A program made the translations under genes and the position numbers. Positions 37,648-46,634 of a stretch of DNA of 64,000 bases are shown here, piece by piece (the first letter of the stretch is position 1; every line of letters begins with the position of its first letter). A model generated the notes under the pieces. That model saw nothing but the letters and a program-made list of their open reading frames with translations. It was not told the DNA's origin and searched no databases. This stretch comes from CAWEEP01 sp963808125 (GTDB lineage: Bacteria > Chloroflexota > Dormibacteria > Aeolococcales > Aeolococcaceae). The stretch spans positions 1 through 64,000 of the forward strand of contig CAWEEP010000074.1 in NCBI GenBank assembly GCA_963808125.1. The letters are read 5' to 3'.

Positions 37648-37723
37648 TGGTCCCAGGGGGTGGACTCGAACCACCGATACACGGTTTTACAGACCGCTGC
37701 CTTGGCCACTTGGCTACCCTGGG
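37648..37723 (-). tRNA. tRNA-Tyr (GTA) with archaeal-type features
   Basis: Cloverleaf on the minus strand: acceptor CCCAGGG/CCCTGGG, so pair 1-72 is C-G; D arm GCC-AAGTGGCCAA-GGC; anticodon stem GCGGT/ACCGT with loop CTGTAAA (anticodon GTA); a variable loop of only five bases (GTATC); T arm GGTGG-TTCGAGT-CCACC; discriminator A73; CCA encoded at 37650-37648. Bacterial tRNA-Tyr normally has G1-C72 and a long variable arm; C1-G72 with a short variable loop is the archaeal/eukaryal form. A TATGCT box (37740-37735) is a possible -10 element. Confidence 0.95.
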
Positions 37724-37871
37724 ATGCCCTGCGCAGCATAAAGGCTCGGCGAACGGGCAAGCGGCCGCCGGCCGGCCCGTCTCCGGCGCTGGTGAGTGGC
37801 CCCGCCCGGCGATCCGCGGGCCCCCGACCCGTTGGCCGCCGACCCGGGCGGTGGGGTTTGCCACCCGGTCC

Positions 37872-37900
37872 TTGCATCCGGCCAACGTATAACGTATCCT
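37872..37900 (+). promoter_or_regulatory. Candidate promoter of arsR-ino1 with direct repeat
   Basis: In an AT-rich island, TTGCAT (37872-37877) and TATCCT (37895-37900) are separated by 17 bases, a plausible -35/-10 pair. A tandem direct repeat AACGTAT-AACGTAT (37884-37897) covers the spacer and the -10 edge and could be the binding site of the ArsR regulator. Prediction only. Confidence 0.4.
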
Positions 37901-37917
37901 TTATTCAAGGCATCTTT

Positions 37918-38334
37918 ATGAAAGAGTCCGTTATGCGTCCCCATTCGCCGCGGCGGGCCGTCCCCGGGGCCATTGCCGCCGGGGCTTTCGACCTCTCCGT
38001 GCACTTCGAAGGGCTGGCCAACCCGACGCGCCTCGCGGTCGTCGAGGTGCTCGCCAGAGGCGGTGAGGTGAGGGTCTCCGAGCTCGCTGAGCTCTGCAAG
38101 GTCAGCCAGCCGCGGATGAGCTGGCACCTGCGCATCCTCCGCCACGCCCAGGTGGTCTCCACCCGGCCGGAGGGGCGCGAGGTCTTCTGCCGGCTCGACC
38201 GCGAATCCATCGCCCGCCACCTGCAGAGCTTCGTCCAGATCCTCGGCCGCGACACCGGCGACACCGGTGGCTTTGCCGAGCTGAACCGGTCCATAGAGGC
38301 GTCGCTGACGCCCATCAGTGAGGGAATGCCGTGA
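37918..38334 (+). CDS. ArsR-family transcriptional regulator
   Basis: Winged-helix regulator of 138 residues. The core reads FEGLANPTRLAVVEVLARGGEVRVSELAELC, then the recognition helix region VSQPRMSWHLRILRHAQVV and the wing TRPEGREVFCRL. No Cys-pair metal site such as ELCVCDL is present, so it is probably not a metal sensor. ATG at 37918 has AAGG upstream; ATG at 37933 is an alternative. Its stop overlaps the ino1 GTG as GTGA, so the two genes are translationally coupled. It probably controls inositol synthesis; the ligand is unknown. Confidence 0.85.
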   Translation: MKESVMRPHSPRRAVPGAIAAGAFDLSVHFEGLANPTRLAVVEVLARGGEVRVSELAELCKVSQPRMSWHLRILRHAQVVSTRPEGREVFCRLDRESIARHLQSFVQILGRDTGDTGGFAELNRSIEASLTPISEGMP

Positions 38335-39491
38335 GCGACAAGGTCCGTGTGGCCATCATCGGGGTGGGCAACTGCGCCTCATCCCTGGTCCAGGGTGTCG
38401 AGTATTACAAGGACGCGGACCCGGAGACCATGGTCCCCGGGCTGATGCACGTCAATCTCGGCGGCTACCACATCTCCGATATCGAGTTCTCCGCCGCCGT
38501 CGACATCGACGTCGAGAAGGTGGGCAAGGACCTCAGCGAGGCCATCTTCAGCGGTCAGAACAACACGGTGAAGTTCTCCGACGTGCCCACCAAGGGGATC
38601 AAGGTGGTCCGCGGCATGACCCATGACGGCCTCGGCAAGTACCTGAAGGAGGTCATCGTCAAGGCGCCCGGTCCCACCGCCGACATCGTCGGCATCCTCA
38701 AGGACACCGGCACCGACGTCGTCGTCAACTACCTCCCCGTGGGCAGCGAGGAGGCCACCAAGTGGTACACCGAGCAGATTCTCGCCGCCGGCTGCGCGAT
38801 GGTCAACTGCATGCCCGTCTTCATCGCTCGTGAGGACTACTGGCAGGAGCGCTTCCGCAAGGCCGGCGTCCCCGTCATCGGCGACGACATCAAGTCACAG
38901 GTGGGCGCCACCATCGTGCACCGCGTTCTCACCCGGCTCTTCCGCGACCGCGGCGTCGAGATCGAGCGGATGTACCAGCTCAACTTCGGCGGCAACACGG
39001 ACTTTCTCAACATGCTGGAGCGCGAGCGTCTGGTCAGCAAGAAGATCAGCAAGACCAACAGCGTCCGCTCCCAGCTCAACCAGCCGCTCGCCGACCGCAA
39101 CATCCACATCGGCCCCTCCGACTACGTGCCCTGGCTCAACGACCGCAAGTGGTGCTACATCCGCATGGAAGGCAAGTCCTTCGGCGACGTGCCCATCAAT
39201 GTCGAACTGAAACTCGAGGTCCACAACTCGCCCAACAGCGCGGGCATCGTCATCGACGCCGTCCGCTGCTGCAAGCTGGGCCTGGATCGCGGCCTCTCGG
39301 GCACGCTGGAAGGACCCGCCTCCTACTTCATGAAGTCGCCACCCAAGCAGTACTCCGACAGCGTCGCCCGCGACCTGACCGAGGCCTTCATCGCCGGGGG
39401 ACCGTCCACGGTGGGCAACGGCCACTCCCGGGCGGCGGCCCGCCAGTCGGCCTCGCCGAAGACGGCCACATCCGACCCAACAGTCGGCTAA
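38331..39491 (+). CDS. ino1: Inositol-3-phosphate synthase
   Basis: NAD-dependent enzyme converting glucose 6-phosphate to myo-inositol 3-phosphate, the first step to inositol lipids. The 386 residues are of actinobacterial Ino1 type: VAIIGVGNCASSLVQG (NAD-binding), GLMHVNLGGYHISDIEF, VVVNYLPVGSEEATKWY, CMPVFIARE, VIGDDIKSQVGATI, QLNFGGNTDFLNM and DYVPWLNDRKWCYIRMEG. The start is GTG 38331, overlapping arsR. The last 35 residues are a Ser/Ala-rich tail. Downstream come the acyltransferase, mannosyltransferase and phosphotransferase genes of the same lipid pathway. Confidence 0.95.
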   Translation: MSDKVRVAIIGVGNCASSLVQGVEYYKDADPETMVPGLMHVNLGGYHISDIEFSAAVDIDVEKVGKDLSEAIFSGQNNTVKFSDVPTKGIKVVRGMTHDGLGKYLKEVIVKAPGPTADIVGILKDTGTDVVVNYLPVGSEEATKWYTEQILAAGCAMVNCMPVFIAREDYWQERFRKAGVPVIGDDIKSQVGATIVHRVLTRLFRDRGVEIERMYQLNFGGNTDFLNMLERERLVSKKISKTNSVRSQLNQPLADRNIHIGPSDYVPWLNDRKWCYIRMEGKSFGDVPINVELKLEVHNSPNSAGIVIDAVRCCKLGLDRGLSGTLEGPASYFMKSPPKQYSDSVARDLTEAFIAGGPSTVGNGHSRAAARQSASPKTATSDPTVG

Positions 39492-39596
39492 CCTCCTCAC
39501 CGTGTCCAGTGCCCTGCGCCGGCCGCCCGGCGGCGGATCGAGGTTCCGGGCGCCCGGGCGGGCGCCCGGAACTCGTCGCCGCATCCCGGAGCCGGC

Positions 39597-40592
39597 GTGA
39601 CGGGGGGCCCCACCCCCGGCCGGAGCGGGCCCCCGGTGCCGCTAGTCGTCGCCACCCACGGCGACGACGGTTCGATGCTGCCCTACTACGGCTACCGTGT
39701 CGCCGAGGCCCTGGTCAGGGTCCTGCACCGCCGCGCCGCCTACGTTCTGGGGGTGGCCTGCGCCGACACGGTGCGCCTGGTCCGCCCAGGCTCGGTGCGG
39801 GCGCTGCGCTGGAATCTCTCGCACGTGCTCCCCGGCGCCAGCCCCCGCGAGTTGCGCAGGGTGGTCCGCAAGAATCTGCGCGACCAGGCGCGCTTCTGGG
39901 TCGACGTCATCAGCATGCGCTTCGAGGGCGAGGGCATCCGCGGGGGGCTCACCGTCGGGGAAGGCGGGCGGGAGCGATACCAGGCGGCGCTGGCAACCGG
40001 GAGAGGCGTCGCCGTCATCTCCCTGCACCTCGGCAGCTGGGAGCGGGGGCTCGCCGCCGGCAACAATCTCGGCTACCCGCTGGCCCTGCTCGCCGAGTAC
40101 ATGAGGCCGCGCAAGCTCTTCGACCGGGTGGTGGGCGCTCGAGTGGCGCAGGGCGTCCACGTCGTCCCCATCGACATCGCCGGCATCCGCATTGCCGACG
40201 AGGCCACCGCCCGGCGGCTCGGCGCGGCGGCCATGCGGGACGTGTTCCGCATCCTCAAGAGCGGCGGTGCCATCGCCCTGGCCATGGACCGCGACCTCAT
40301 CGGCAACGGCGAGCTCTATCCGTTCTTCGGCGCCCCGGCACCCATTCCGGTCGGGGTCGTCGACGCTGCCATGCGGGCGGGATCGATCGTCATGCCTGTC
40401 TTCCTTCCCCGCATCCCGGGTGGGGTGGAGGTCCACATCGGCCCGGAGATCCCCTATGACGCCGCCGCCCCCCACGCCGACGAGGTCCACCGCGTGGTGA
40501 TGGAGATCCTCGCCGTCTTCGAGAAGGTGATCGGCGACCATCCCGAGCAGTGGCACGTCCTCGATCCCATCTGGGAGATGCCGGAAGGATGA
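39597..40592 (+). CDS. Lysophospholipid acyltransferase family protein (PatA-like)
   Basis: Encodes 331 residues of the LpxL/HtrB-PatA acyltransferase family. The catalytic HX4D-like region reads ISLHLGSWERG (His about residue 143, acidic Glu four residues on). Later motifs include MDRDLIGNGELYPFFGAPAPIPVG, the usual second block. In mycobacteria PatA acylates phosphatidylinositol mannosides and lies beside pimA. Here it precedes a pimA-like gene and overlaps its start (ATGA). Acylation of PIM-like lipid is therefore the likely role. Start GTG 39597; 105 bases separate it from ino1. Confidence 0.85.
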   Translation: MTGGPTPGRSGPPVPLVVATHGDDGSMLPYYGYRVAEALVRVLHRRAAYVLGVACADTVRLVRPGSVRALRWNLSHVLPGASPRELRRVVRKNLRDQARFWVDVISMRFEGEGIRGGLTVGEGGRERYQAALATGRGVAVISLHLGSWERGLAAGNNLGYPLALLAEYMRPRKLFDRVVGARVAQGVHVVPIDIAGIRIADEATARRLGAAAMRDVFRILKSGGAIALAMDRDLIGNGELYPFFGAPAPIPVGVVDAAMRAGSIVMPVFLPRIPGGVEVHIGPEIPYDAAAPHADEVHRVVMEILAVFEKVIGDHPEQWHVLDPIWEMPEG

Positions 40593-41741
40593 GGATCTGC
40601 CTCGTCTCCCCTTACGACTTCGTCCACCCGGGCGGGGTCACCGAGCACGTCCGCCACCTCGCCGACGAGCTCCGCCGCCGCGGCCACGAGGTCACCATCC
40701 TGGCGCCATCGTCGAGCGTCCCCGACGATCACGGCATCCCCGGCTACGTCCGCATCGGCCGCAGCGTCCCGGTGCGCAGCAACGGTTCGGTGGCCCGCCT
40801 CGCCCTCTCCTTCCACCTGGTGCGGAGGGTGCGCTCGCTGCTCAGCAAGTCGGACTTCGACGTCGTCCACTACCACGAGCCGCTGGTGCCCGGGTTGCCC
40901 CTCACCACCCTGCGCTTCCATCGCGGCGTCAACGTCGCCACCTTCCACGCCAGCGCCCGGCGCAACCTCGGCTACTACTACGGCCGCCCCGTGCTGCGCC
41001 GCTACTTCAATCGCCTACACGCCTGCATCTGTGTCAGCGAGGCGGCGCGTGAGTTCATCGCCCAGTACTTCGACGGGGACTTCACCATCGTTCCCAACGG
41101 CATCGACGGGACGCGCTTCCACCCCGACCTCCCCATCGTCCCAGAGCTGCGCACCGAGGGCAAGGCCACCATCCTCTTCGTCGGCCGCATGGAGCACCGC
41201 AAGGGGCTCCCCGTCCTTCTCGACGCCTACGCCCGGCTCCGCCGCGAGCGGGCCGACTGCCGGCTGGTCATCGTCGGCGACGGTCCGATGCGCTGGGCGT
41301 ACGAGCAGCAGTGCGAGGCCAAGGGCGTCCCCGACGTCGCCTTCCTAGGCCACGTGTCCGCCGCCATGCTGCCCCGCATCTACGCCAGCTCGGACATCTT
41401 CTGCACCCCGGCGTCGGGAGGGGAGAGCTTCGGCATCGTCCTCCTCGAGGCGATGGCCAGCGGCGTGCCGGTGCTGGCCTCGGCCATCCCGGGTTTCGCC
41501 CAGGTGGTGGAGTCGGGCAGCGACGGCAGGCTCGTCCCACCCCGCCAGCCCGAGGCCTGGTCGCGCGAGATCGCCGCCCTTCTCGACGACCCCGAGCTGC
41601 GGCGGAGCATGGGTCGCAACGGCATCGCCAAGGCGCGGCGCTACGACTGGAGCGTCGTTGTCGAACTCCATCCTCGACGTGTACGACCTGGCGCAGCAGC
41701 GGTCGCAGGCCCACCTGGTCGCGGCGAGCACCGCGACGTGA
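40589..41741 (+). CDS. pimA: PimA-like phosphatidylinositol mannosyltransferase (frameshifted)
   Basis: GT4 (GT-B) glycosyltransferase, 383 residues when restored, matching PimA length. It starts MRICLVSPYDFVHPGGVTEHVRHL; other motifs are VVHYHEPLVPGLPL, IVPNGIDGTRFHP, ILFVGRMEHRKGLPVLL, GHVSAAMLPRIYASSD and the donor-binding EX7E block GGESFGIVLLEAMASG. It would transfer mannose from GDP-mannose to phosphatidylinositol on the cytoplasmic face of the membrane. An extra base in GAACTC (41663-41668) shifts the last 25 residues; in the right frame the protein ends LVAASTAT at 41741, 10 bases before the next start. Confidence 0.88.
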
Positions 41742-41751
41742 GCGGCGCCTG

Positions 41752-42355
41752 ATGTTCACCCAGCGCATCCAGGACTGGGTGCGGGCCCGTGCCCGTGGGC
41801 TCGTCACCTTCCTCCATCTGCGGCGCGTCTCCCCCAACACCCTCACCATGACGGGTCTCGTCGTCACCGTCGGCGCGGCCGTCCTCATCGGCGTCGGATG
41901 GCTCATCGCGGGCGGCGTCGTCCTGCTCTTGGCCGGGCTCTTCGACATCCTCGACGGCGCCGTCGCCCGCGTCACCCACCGCGTGCAGAAGTACGGCGCG
42001 TTCCTCGAACTCGACGACCGACCGCTACAGCGAGGCCGTCACCTACATCGCCCTCCTCTATCACTTCGTCTCCCGGGCGGGCAACCAGGTGCCGGCGATG
42101 CTCGTCATCGTCGCCCTCAGCGGATCGCTGCTCGTCTCCTACGTCCGGGCGCGCGCTCAGTCACTGGGTTTCGTCTGTGACGGCGGCGTGCTGGCCCGGC
42201 CCGAGCGCGTCGTCATCACCGTCGCCGGCTTGATCGTCCCCGTGCTGCTCGTCCCCGCCCTCTGGGTGCTGGCGGTGCTCACCAACGTCACCGCCCTGCA
42301 GCGCATCTGGTTCGTCTGGCGCCAAGCGCGCCACGCCGCCCCGGCCGACGTCTGA
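41752..42355 (+). CDS. CDP-alcohol phosphatidyltransferase, PI-phosphate synthase-like (frameshifted)
   Basis: Integral membrane enzyme, about 200 residues when restored, that joins CDP-diacylglycerol to an alcohol phosphate. The CDP-OH-P motif begins DILDGAVARVTHRVQKYGAF and continues after a frameshift as STTDRYSEA, giving the D-x2-D-G-x2-A-R-x8-G-x3-D-x3-D pattern if one base of GAACTC (42007-42012) is removed. Five further hydrophobic segments follow. Next to ino1, patA-like and pimA-like genes, the product is most likely phosphatidylinositol phosphate. The start ATG 41752 overlaps the stop of the uncorrected pimA frame. Confidence 0.87.
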
Positions 42356-42387
42356 GCCGGGCCCGGGTCGTGGGCGCCGGTGCCCCC

Positions 42388-43149
42388 TCACACGATCTGG
42401 ATGACGTTCACCAGGTTGAAACACGCGTGGACGCCCATCCCGGGCAGCAGCGAGCCCGAGTACTCATAGAGGAGTGCCAGGACCACCCCCAGCAGGGCGA
42501 GGGGGAGGAAGAGGAGCAGCTCGCTCTGCGTCCCGTAGGAGACGTGAGCGGCGGCGAAGACGCAGCCCGACAGGGCTGCCGCCGCCGGCACGCCGAGGCG
42601 CCGCCGCATCCAGCCGTAGACGAAACCGCGGAAGAACGTCTCCTCGGCCATGGGGGCCACCACGGACACGGCGAGGATGGCCAACGCCAGGTCGTGCCCG
42701 TATTCCTGCTGGATCGCGCCGACCTGGGCGTTCTGGATCTGCGTCAGCGACTGGAGGGCGTCGAAGAGGGCGCCGAGGAACAGCAGGGAGAGCACCGCCG
42801 CCACCACGGCGACCGGGAGCCAGCGCAGCCGTGGGAGCCGCCAGCCCAGCGTCCCCAGGCCGGCATGGCGTCGGCCCATCACCAGGACCAAGACGGCCCC
42901 CACCCCGACCAGGTAGGTCACCGTCTGCAAGAGGAGGCTGCCGGCGGCCGTCTGCGACTGGGGGCTCAGGCTCCGCACCAGGCTCCGGCCAAAGGCCTCG
43001 ACCGGAGAGGCCAGGAGGATCGTGCCGGCGACGGCGAGGCCGGCGAAGAAGAGAAGAAAGAAGAGGAGGATGTCGCTCCGATCCCAGGGCGTCCGGGTGA
43101 GTGGCCGGCCGTCCCCTGTCGCGTCGGGATGGGACGGGGCTGCGCTCAT
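42388..43149 (-). CDS. CPBP family intramembrane metalloprotease (CAAX-like)
   Basis: Encodes 253 residues with about seven hydrophobic segments. The CPBP/Abi signature is clear: motif 1 EETFFRGFVYGWMRRR (EExxxR), motif 2 FAAAHVSYG (FxxxH), and a C-terminal HACFNLVN. These residues form the glutamate/histidine active site of Rce1-like proteases. The start is ATG 43149. It is convergent with the phosphatidyltransferase and divergent from holB. Substrates of bacterial members are mostly unknown. Confidence 0.88.
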   Translation of the reverse strand: MSAAPSHPDATGDGRPLTRTPWDRSDILLFFLLFFAGLAVAGTILLASPVEAFGRSLVRSLSPQSQTAAGSLLLQTVTYLVGVGAVLVLVMGRRHAGLGTLGWRLPRLRWLPVAVVAAVLSLLFLGALFDALQSLTQIQNAQVGAIQQEYGHDLALAILAVSVVAPMAEETFFRGFVYGWMRRRLGVPAAAALSGCVFAAAHVSYGTQSELLLFLPLALLGVVLALLYEYSGSLLPGMGVHACFNLVNVIQIV

Positions 43150-43242
43150 CGCGCCCATTCTGGCGCTCCCCTCCGGGCGCATGGGCGGCCACCACGCCGG
43201 GCACGGCGGGGTCCGCGCGTGCCGCCGTATAGACTGCTCGCC

Positions 43243-44245
43243 GTGCCTCTCGGCGATCTCCTGGGCAATGCCGATTCGGTCGGCTGGATCCGCGACGCCC
43301 TGGGCGCCGGACGGCTTGGGCACGCCCTGCTCCTCACCGGTCCTGACCAGGTGGGCAAGACGACGCTGCTCCTCGCCGTCGCCGCCGAGCTGCTCCCCGC
43401 AGGCGGGTGGCCCGGCGACCCAACGACGCACCCCGACCTCTGGCTGGAGGACGGCCCCGCCGAGCGAATCGGCATCGAGAGGATGCGATCCGGGCGCGAG
43501 CCCGGCAGCCTCCAGGAGTTCCTCAGCCTGCGCGCCTACGCCGGGGGCGCCCGCGCCGCCGTCATCGCCCGCGCCGAGCGGCTCACCGAGCCCGCCGCCA
43601 ACTCCCTGCTGAAGACGATCGAGGAGCCGCCGCCGGGCAGTCACATCCTTCTCACCGCCGAGAACCCGGAACGGCTGCCCGACACCATCGTGTCGCGCTG
43701 CCAGCGGCTCAGCCTCGGGCCCGTCCCGGCCGGGGCTATCGAGGTCTGGCTCCATGACCGCCACGGCATCGCCGAGGCGACCGCGGCGGTGGCCGCCGAA
43801 CTGGCCGCCGGCCGGCCGGGACGCGCGCTGCAGCTGGCCGTCGACCCGGCAGCCCTCTCCCGCCGAGCTGGCCTGCCTCGATCAGTTCCTGGCGGCGGGC
43901 GGCGGCGGCACCGTGGCGGCTCTTGCGGCGGCGGCGGAACTGGCCCCGGGTCCCGGCGCGGAGGGCCGTCGGCGGCTACTCCTGAACCTTGCCGTCTGGG
44001 CGTCCTTCGTCCGCGATGCGGCGCTGCACGCGGCGGGCGCCCCCGAGATGGCCCGCTGGCGGAGCCGGAGCGCGGCGCTGGAGCGCTGGGCCCAGGTGCT
44101 TCCCCTGAATCGCAGCAGCCTGATCCTGGACCTCCTTCTCCAGGCGAGCTCCGATGCGGCCGCCAACGCCCACCCGCGGCTCCTCCTGGAGGCGCTCTTC
44201 CTCGACATCTTCGGCGGCATCCCCGCCCCGCCCCGGGTCCCCTGA
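43243..44245 (+). CDS. holB: DNA polymerase III delta' subunit HolB (frameshifted)
   Basis: Clamp-loader subunit, about 334 residues when restored. The start GTG 43243 gives VPLGDLLGNADSV. The AAA+ fold is visible in GHALLLTGPDQVGKTTLLL (P-loop), TEPAANSLLKTIEEPPPGSHILLTAENP and DTIVSRCQRLSLGPV (the SRC sensor motif). An extra C near 43865 shifts the frame before AELACLDQFL; the C-terminal collar domain continues to 44245. A TATAGACT stretch just upstream may be its -10 box. No tmk neighbour is seen. Confidence 0.85.
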
Positions 44246-44478
44246 CGCCCGCCGGAGTTGCGAGATGCGCGCCAGCGGCCGGGGCTGGTGACGGCGCGGT
44301 CACGGAGTGGTCGCGGACCGTGAGGGGACGTCATCCTCTGTCGGCAAACGTCAATCCCCGTCACCCAGCCTCCGCATCGTGCAGCGGCGCTGTCACAGGC
44401 GCGGAGAGATGATGCGGCCGATGTAGCCCGGCCAGCGTGCGTGGCCTGGCGGTGGCCTGGGTGCACAGAAAGGGCGTC

Positions 44479-46462
44479 GTGGACATCCTCCGGGGGGCAC
44501 AATCGCGCTTCGAGCGGCTTCGCGGCCGCTACTTCACCCGGTTCCTGGGCGGGATCCTCATCGTCTGCGTCCCCGTCATGGGGGCGATGGTCCTGGTGCT
44601 CACCAGCGTCTCGGGCGGCAGCCTCGCCTCCGCGACCTCGGTCGGGGTCCAGGGGGTCGCCCAGCAGGTGGCCAGCAAGGTGGAACTCCTGGGTGCAGGA
44701 CCGCGAGCGCGAACTGACCCAGCTCGCCGCGGTCATCAACAGCTCCAACGCCCCCAGCGCCCAGGCCGCCATCCCGCTGCTGGCCAAGGCCAGCTTCAAC
44801 GATCCCTTCGTGGTCCTGGAGCTCGTCGGTTCCGACGGCAGCCTCGAGGCCGCCAACAGCGTGTCCAACGAGGTCGACGTCAACGGCCAATCGTGGGTCA
44901 GCGCCACGGTGGAGTCCGGGCAGCCGTACGTCGGCGACATCACCATGAACGCCTCGAGCACCGACCTGCAGTGGCTCATGGCGGTTCCCGCGAACACCAG
45001 CAACTTCAGCTTCAAGGGCCTTCTCGTCGGCGCCATCGGCCTGCAGACCTGGGTCGGGGCCGGCGGCGGCAGCAATCAGCTCGCCGCCCTCCTCTCCGGT
45101 GTCAAGACCGCCACCGGCGTCTCCAACACCGTCACCGCCGTGGACCAGTCGCACCTCCTGGTCTACAGCTCGACGATGGGCAACCCCTCAGATACCCAGA
45201 TGATCAAGGACGGCGCTCTGAAGACGCGCGTCGACAATCCCGCCGTCACCGCGGGACTGACCGGGAGCGTTGGCGCCGCGCGCTTGAGCGTCGACGGTCG
45301 CGACACCATCACCGGATTCAGCGAGGCCTCCTCCGTCGGCTGGGCGATCACCGTCAACGAGCAGGCCAGCCAGGCGCTGTCAGGCGTCACCGCGCTGACG
45401 AACGCCGGTCTCCTCACCCTCGGTGTCGGCGTGATCATCCTCATCGCCTTCGCCTACGCGATGGCGCGCCTTGAGGTCCGGCCGATCCTCGCCCTCTCCC
45501 GAGCCGCCCGCCGCGTGTCTGGGGGAGACCTGACCGCCCGGGTCACACCCGCCGGTGCCGTCGAGGTGTCCACCCTCGGTGAGGCCTTCAACCGCATGGT
45601 CGAGCGCCTCGAGGGGCTGGTCAGCCGCGTCCAGGGGACGAGCAGCGACCTCTCCGACTCGGCGACCCGGCTCTCGGCCGCGTCGAACCAACTCGCCGCC
45701 ACCACGGCCCGGCAGAGCTCGAGCGCGACGGAGACCTCGGCGAGCATGGAGGAACTCGCCCGGACCTCGGCGCAGATCGCCGAGACGGTGGAGCGCGTGG
45801 CCTCTCAGGCGGCCGACACCAGAGACAAGCTGGAGCAGGCCCGCGAGGAGATCCTCGCCTCGACGGAGCGGACGCTCAACCTCACCGATCGCGTCCGCGA
45901 CATCACCAAGATCCTCTCTCTCATCAATGAGCTCGCCGACCAGACCAACCTGCTGGCCCTCAACGCCGCCATCGAGGCGGCCCGCGCCGGGGAGGCCGGC
46001 CGTGGTTTCGCCGTCGTGGCCGACGAGGTGAGGCGGCTGGCCGATCGCTCCAAGACGCTCGCTTCCGACATCTCCAAGATCACCGAGAGCGTCCAGTCCG
46101 AGACCAACGCCACCGTGATGGCGATGGACAAGGGGGCTGAGCAGCTCAAGGTCGGCCTCTCGCTGATGGAGCACGTCGCCGAGGCCAGCTCGGGCATCCG
46201 CCTGGCGACCCAGCAGCAGCAGTCGGCCACTGAGCAGGTCGTCGAGGCCATGGAGCAGGTGAGGATCGCCAGCGAGCAGGTGTCGACGACGGCCCAGGAG
46301 CTCGCCGTGGCCTCGGGCAGCCAGGCGAGCATGGCCGGCGACCTGAAGCGGGCCTCGACCTACACCGTCGCCGAGGCCCCCGGCGCCAACGGGCACAAGC
46401 CGGCGGCGGACGCCGCCGCGGCCGCTGAAGCGGCCTCGGAAACGGCCGCTCCGCTCAACTAG
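44479..46462 (+). CDS. Methyl-accepting chemotaxis protein (frameshifted)
   Basis: Transmembrane receptor, about 661 residues when restored. Helix 1 is at RFLGGILIVCVPVMGAMVLV; then an extracytoplasmic Cache-like sensor of about 280 residues, helix 2 near LTLGVGVIILIAFAYAM, a HAMP domain (RVSGGDLTARVTPAG) and a signalling domain with the conserved hairpin DQTNLLALNAAIEAARAGEA (about residue 500). Start GTG 44479 follows AAAGGG; GTG 44437 is an alternative. One extra base in GAACTC (44683-44688) breaks the frame after the first helix. No che or flagellar genes are present here; it sits just before a sugar/peptide ABC operon. Confidence 0.88.
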
Positions 46463-46472
46463 AGGTCGACGT

Positions 46473-46490
46473 ATCACCCATTGGGGTGAT
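46473..46490. promoter_or_regulatory. Palindromic candidate operator
   Basis: ATCACCC-ATTG-GGGTGAT is a perfect 7-bp inverted repeat ending on the first base of a consensus -35 box. It lies between the chemoreceptor stop and the ABC transporter operon. A dimeric repressor binding here would block the promoter. It could also serve as a weak 3' hairpin for the receptor gene, but no T-run follows. Confidence 0.5.
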
Positions 46491-46519
46491 TGACAGTCCC
46501 TCGCGAGCCTCCCTAAAGT
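46490..46519 (+). promoter_or_regulatory. Sigma-70-type promoter of the ABC transporter operon
   Basis: A consensus -35 box TTGACA (46490-46495) is followed 18 bases later by TAAAGT (46514-46519; four of six matches). It lies about 50 bases upstream of a strong Shine-Dalgarno sequence and a short leader frame, and directs transcription into the permease genes. The best promoter match I noticed in the window. Confidence 0.6.
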
Positions 46520-46569
46520 TCGGCCCCGGCGAGTTGCGCGACTGCGCCGTCCGCCGATCGGAGGAGAGC

Positions 46570-46632
46570 ATGGGCCGGCAGCAGGAGACAGCGTTGAAGA
46601 TGGTGAGCCTGCTCGCCGGTGAGACCGCCTAA
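46570..46632 (+). CDS. Short leader ORF (20 codons) before permease gene
   Basis: An ATG at 46570 preceded by a very strong ribosome binding site (GGAGGAGAG) opens a 20-residue frame, MGRQQETALKMVSLLAGETA, that stops two bases before the permease GTG at 46635. The spacing implies translational coupling. The peptide has no run of one amino acid that would suggest classical attenuation. It may simply load ribosomes for the permease gene, which has no good site of its own. Confidence 0.5.
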   Translation: MGRQQETALKMVSLLAGETA

Positions 46633-46634
46633 CC

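Noticed and set aside
46473..46490. Intrinsic terminator for the chemoreceptor gene
   Set aside because: The stem is only 7 bp with no following T-run, and it abuts an exact -35 box, so an operator is the better reading.
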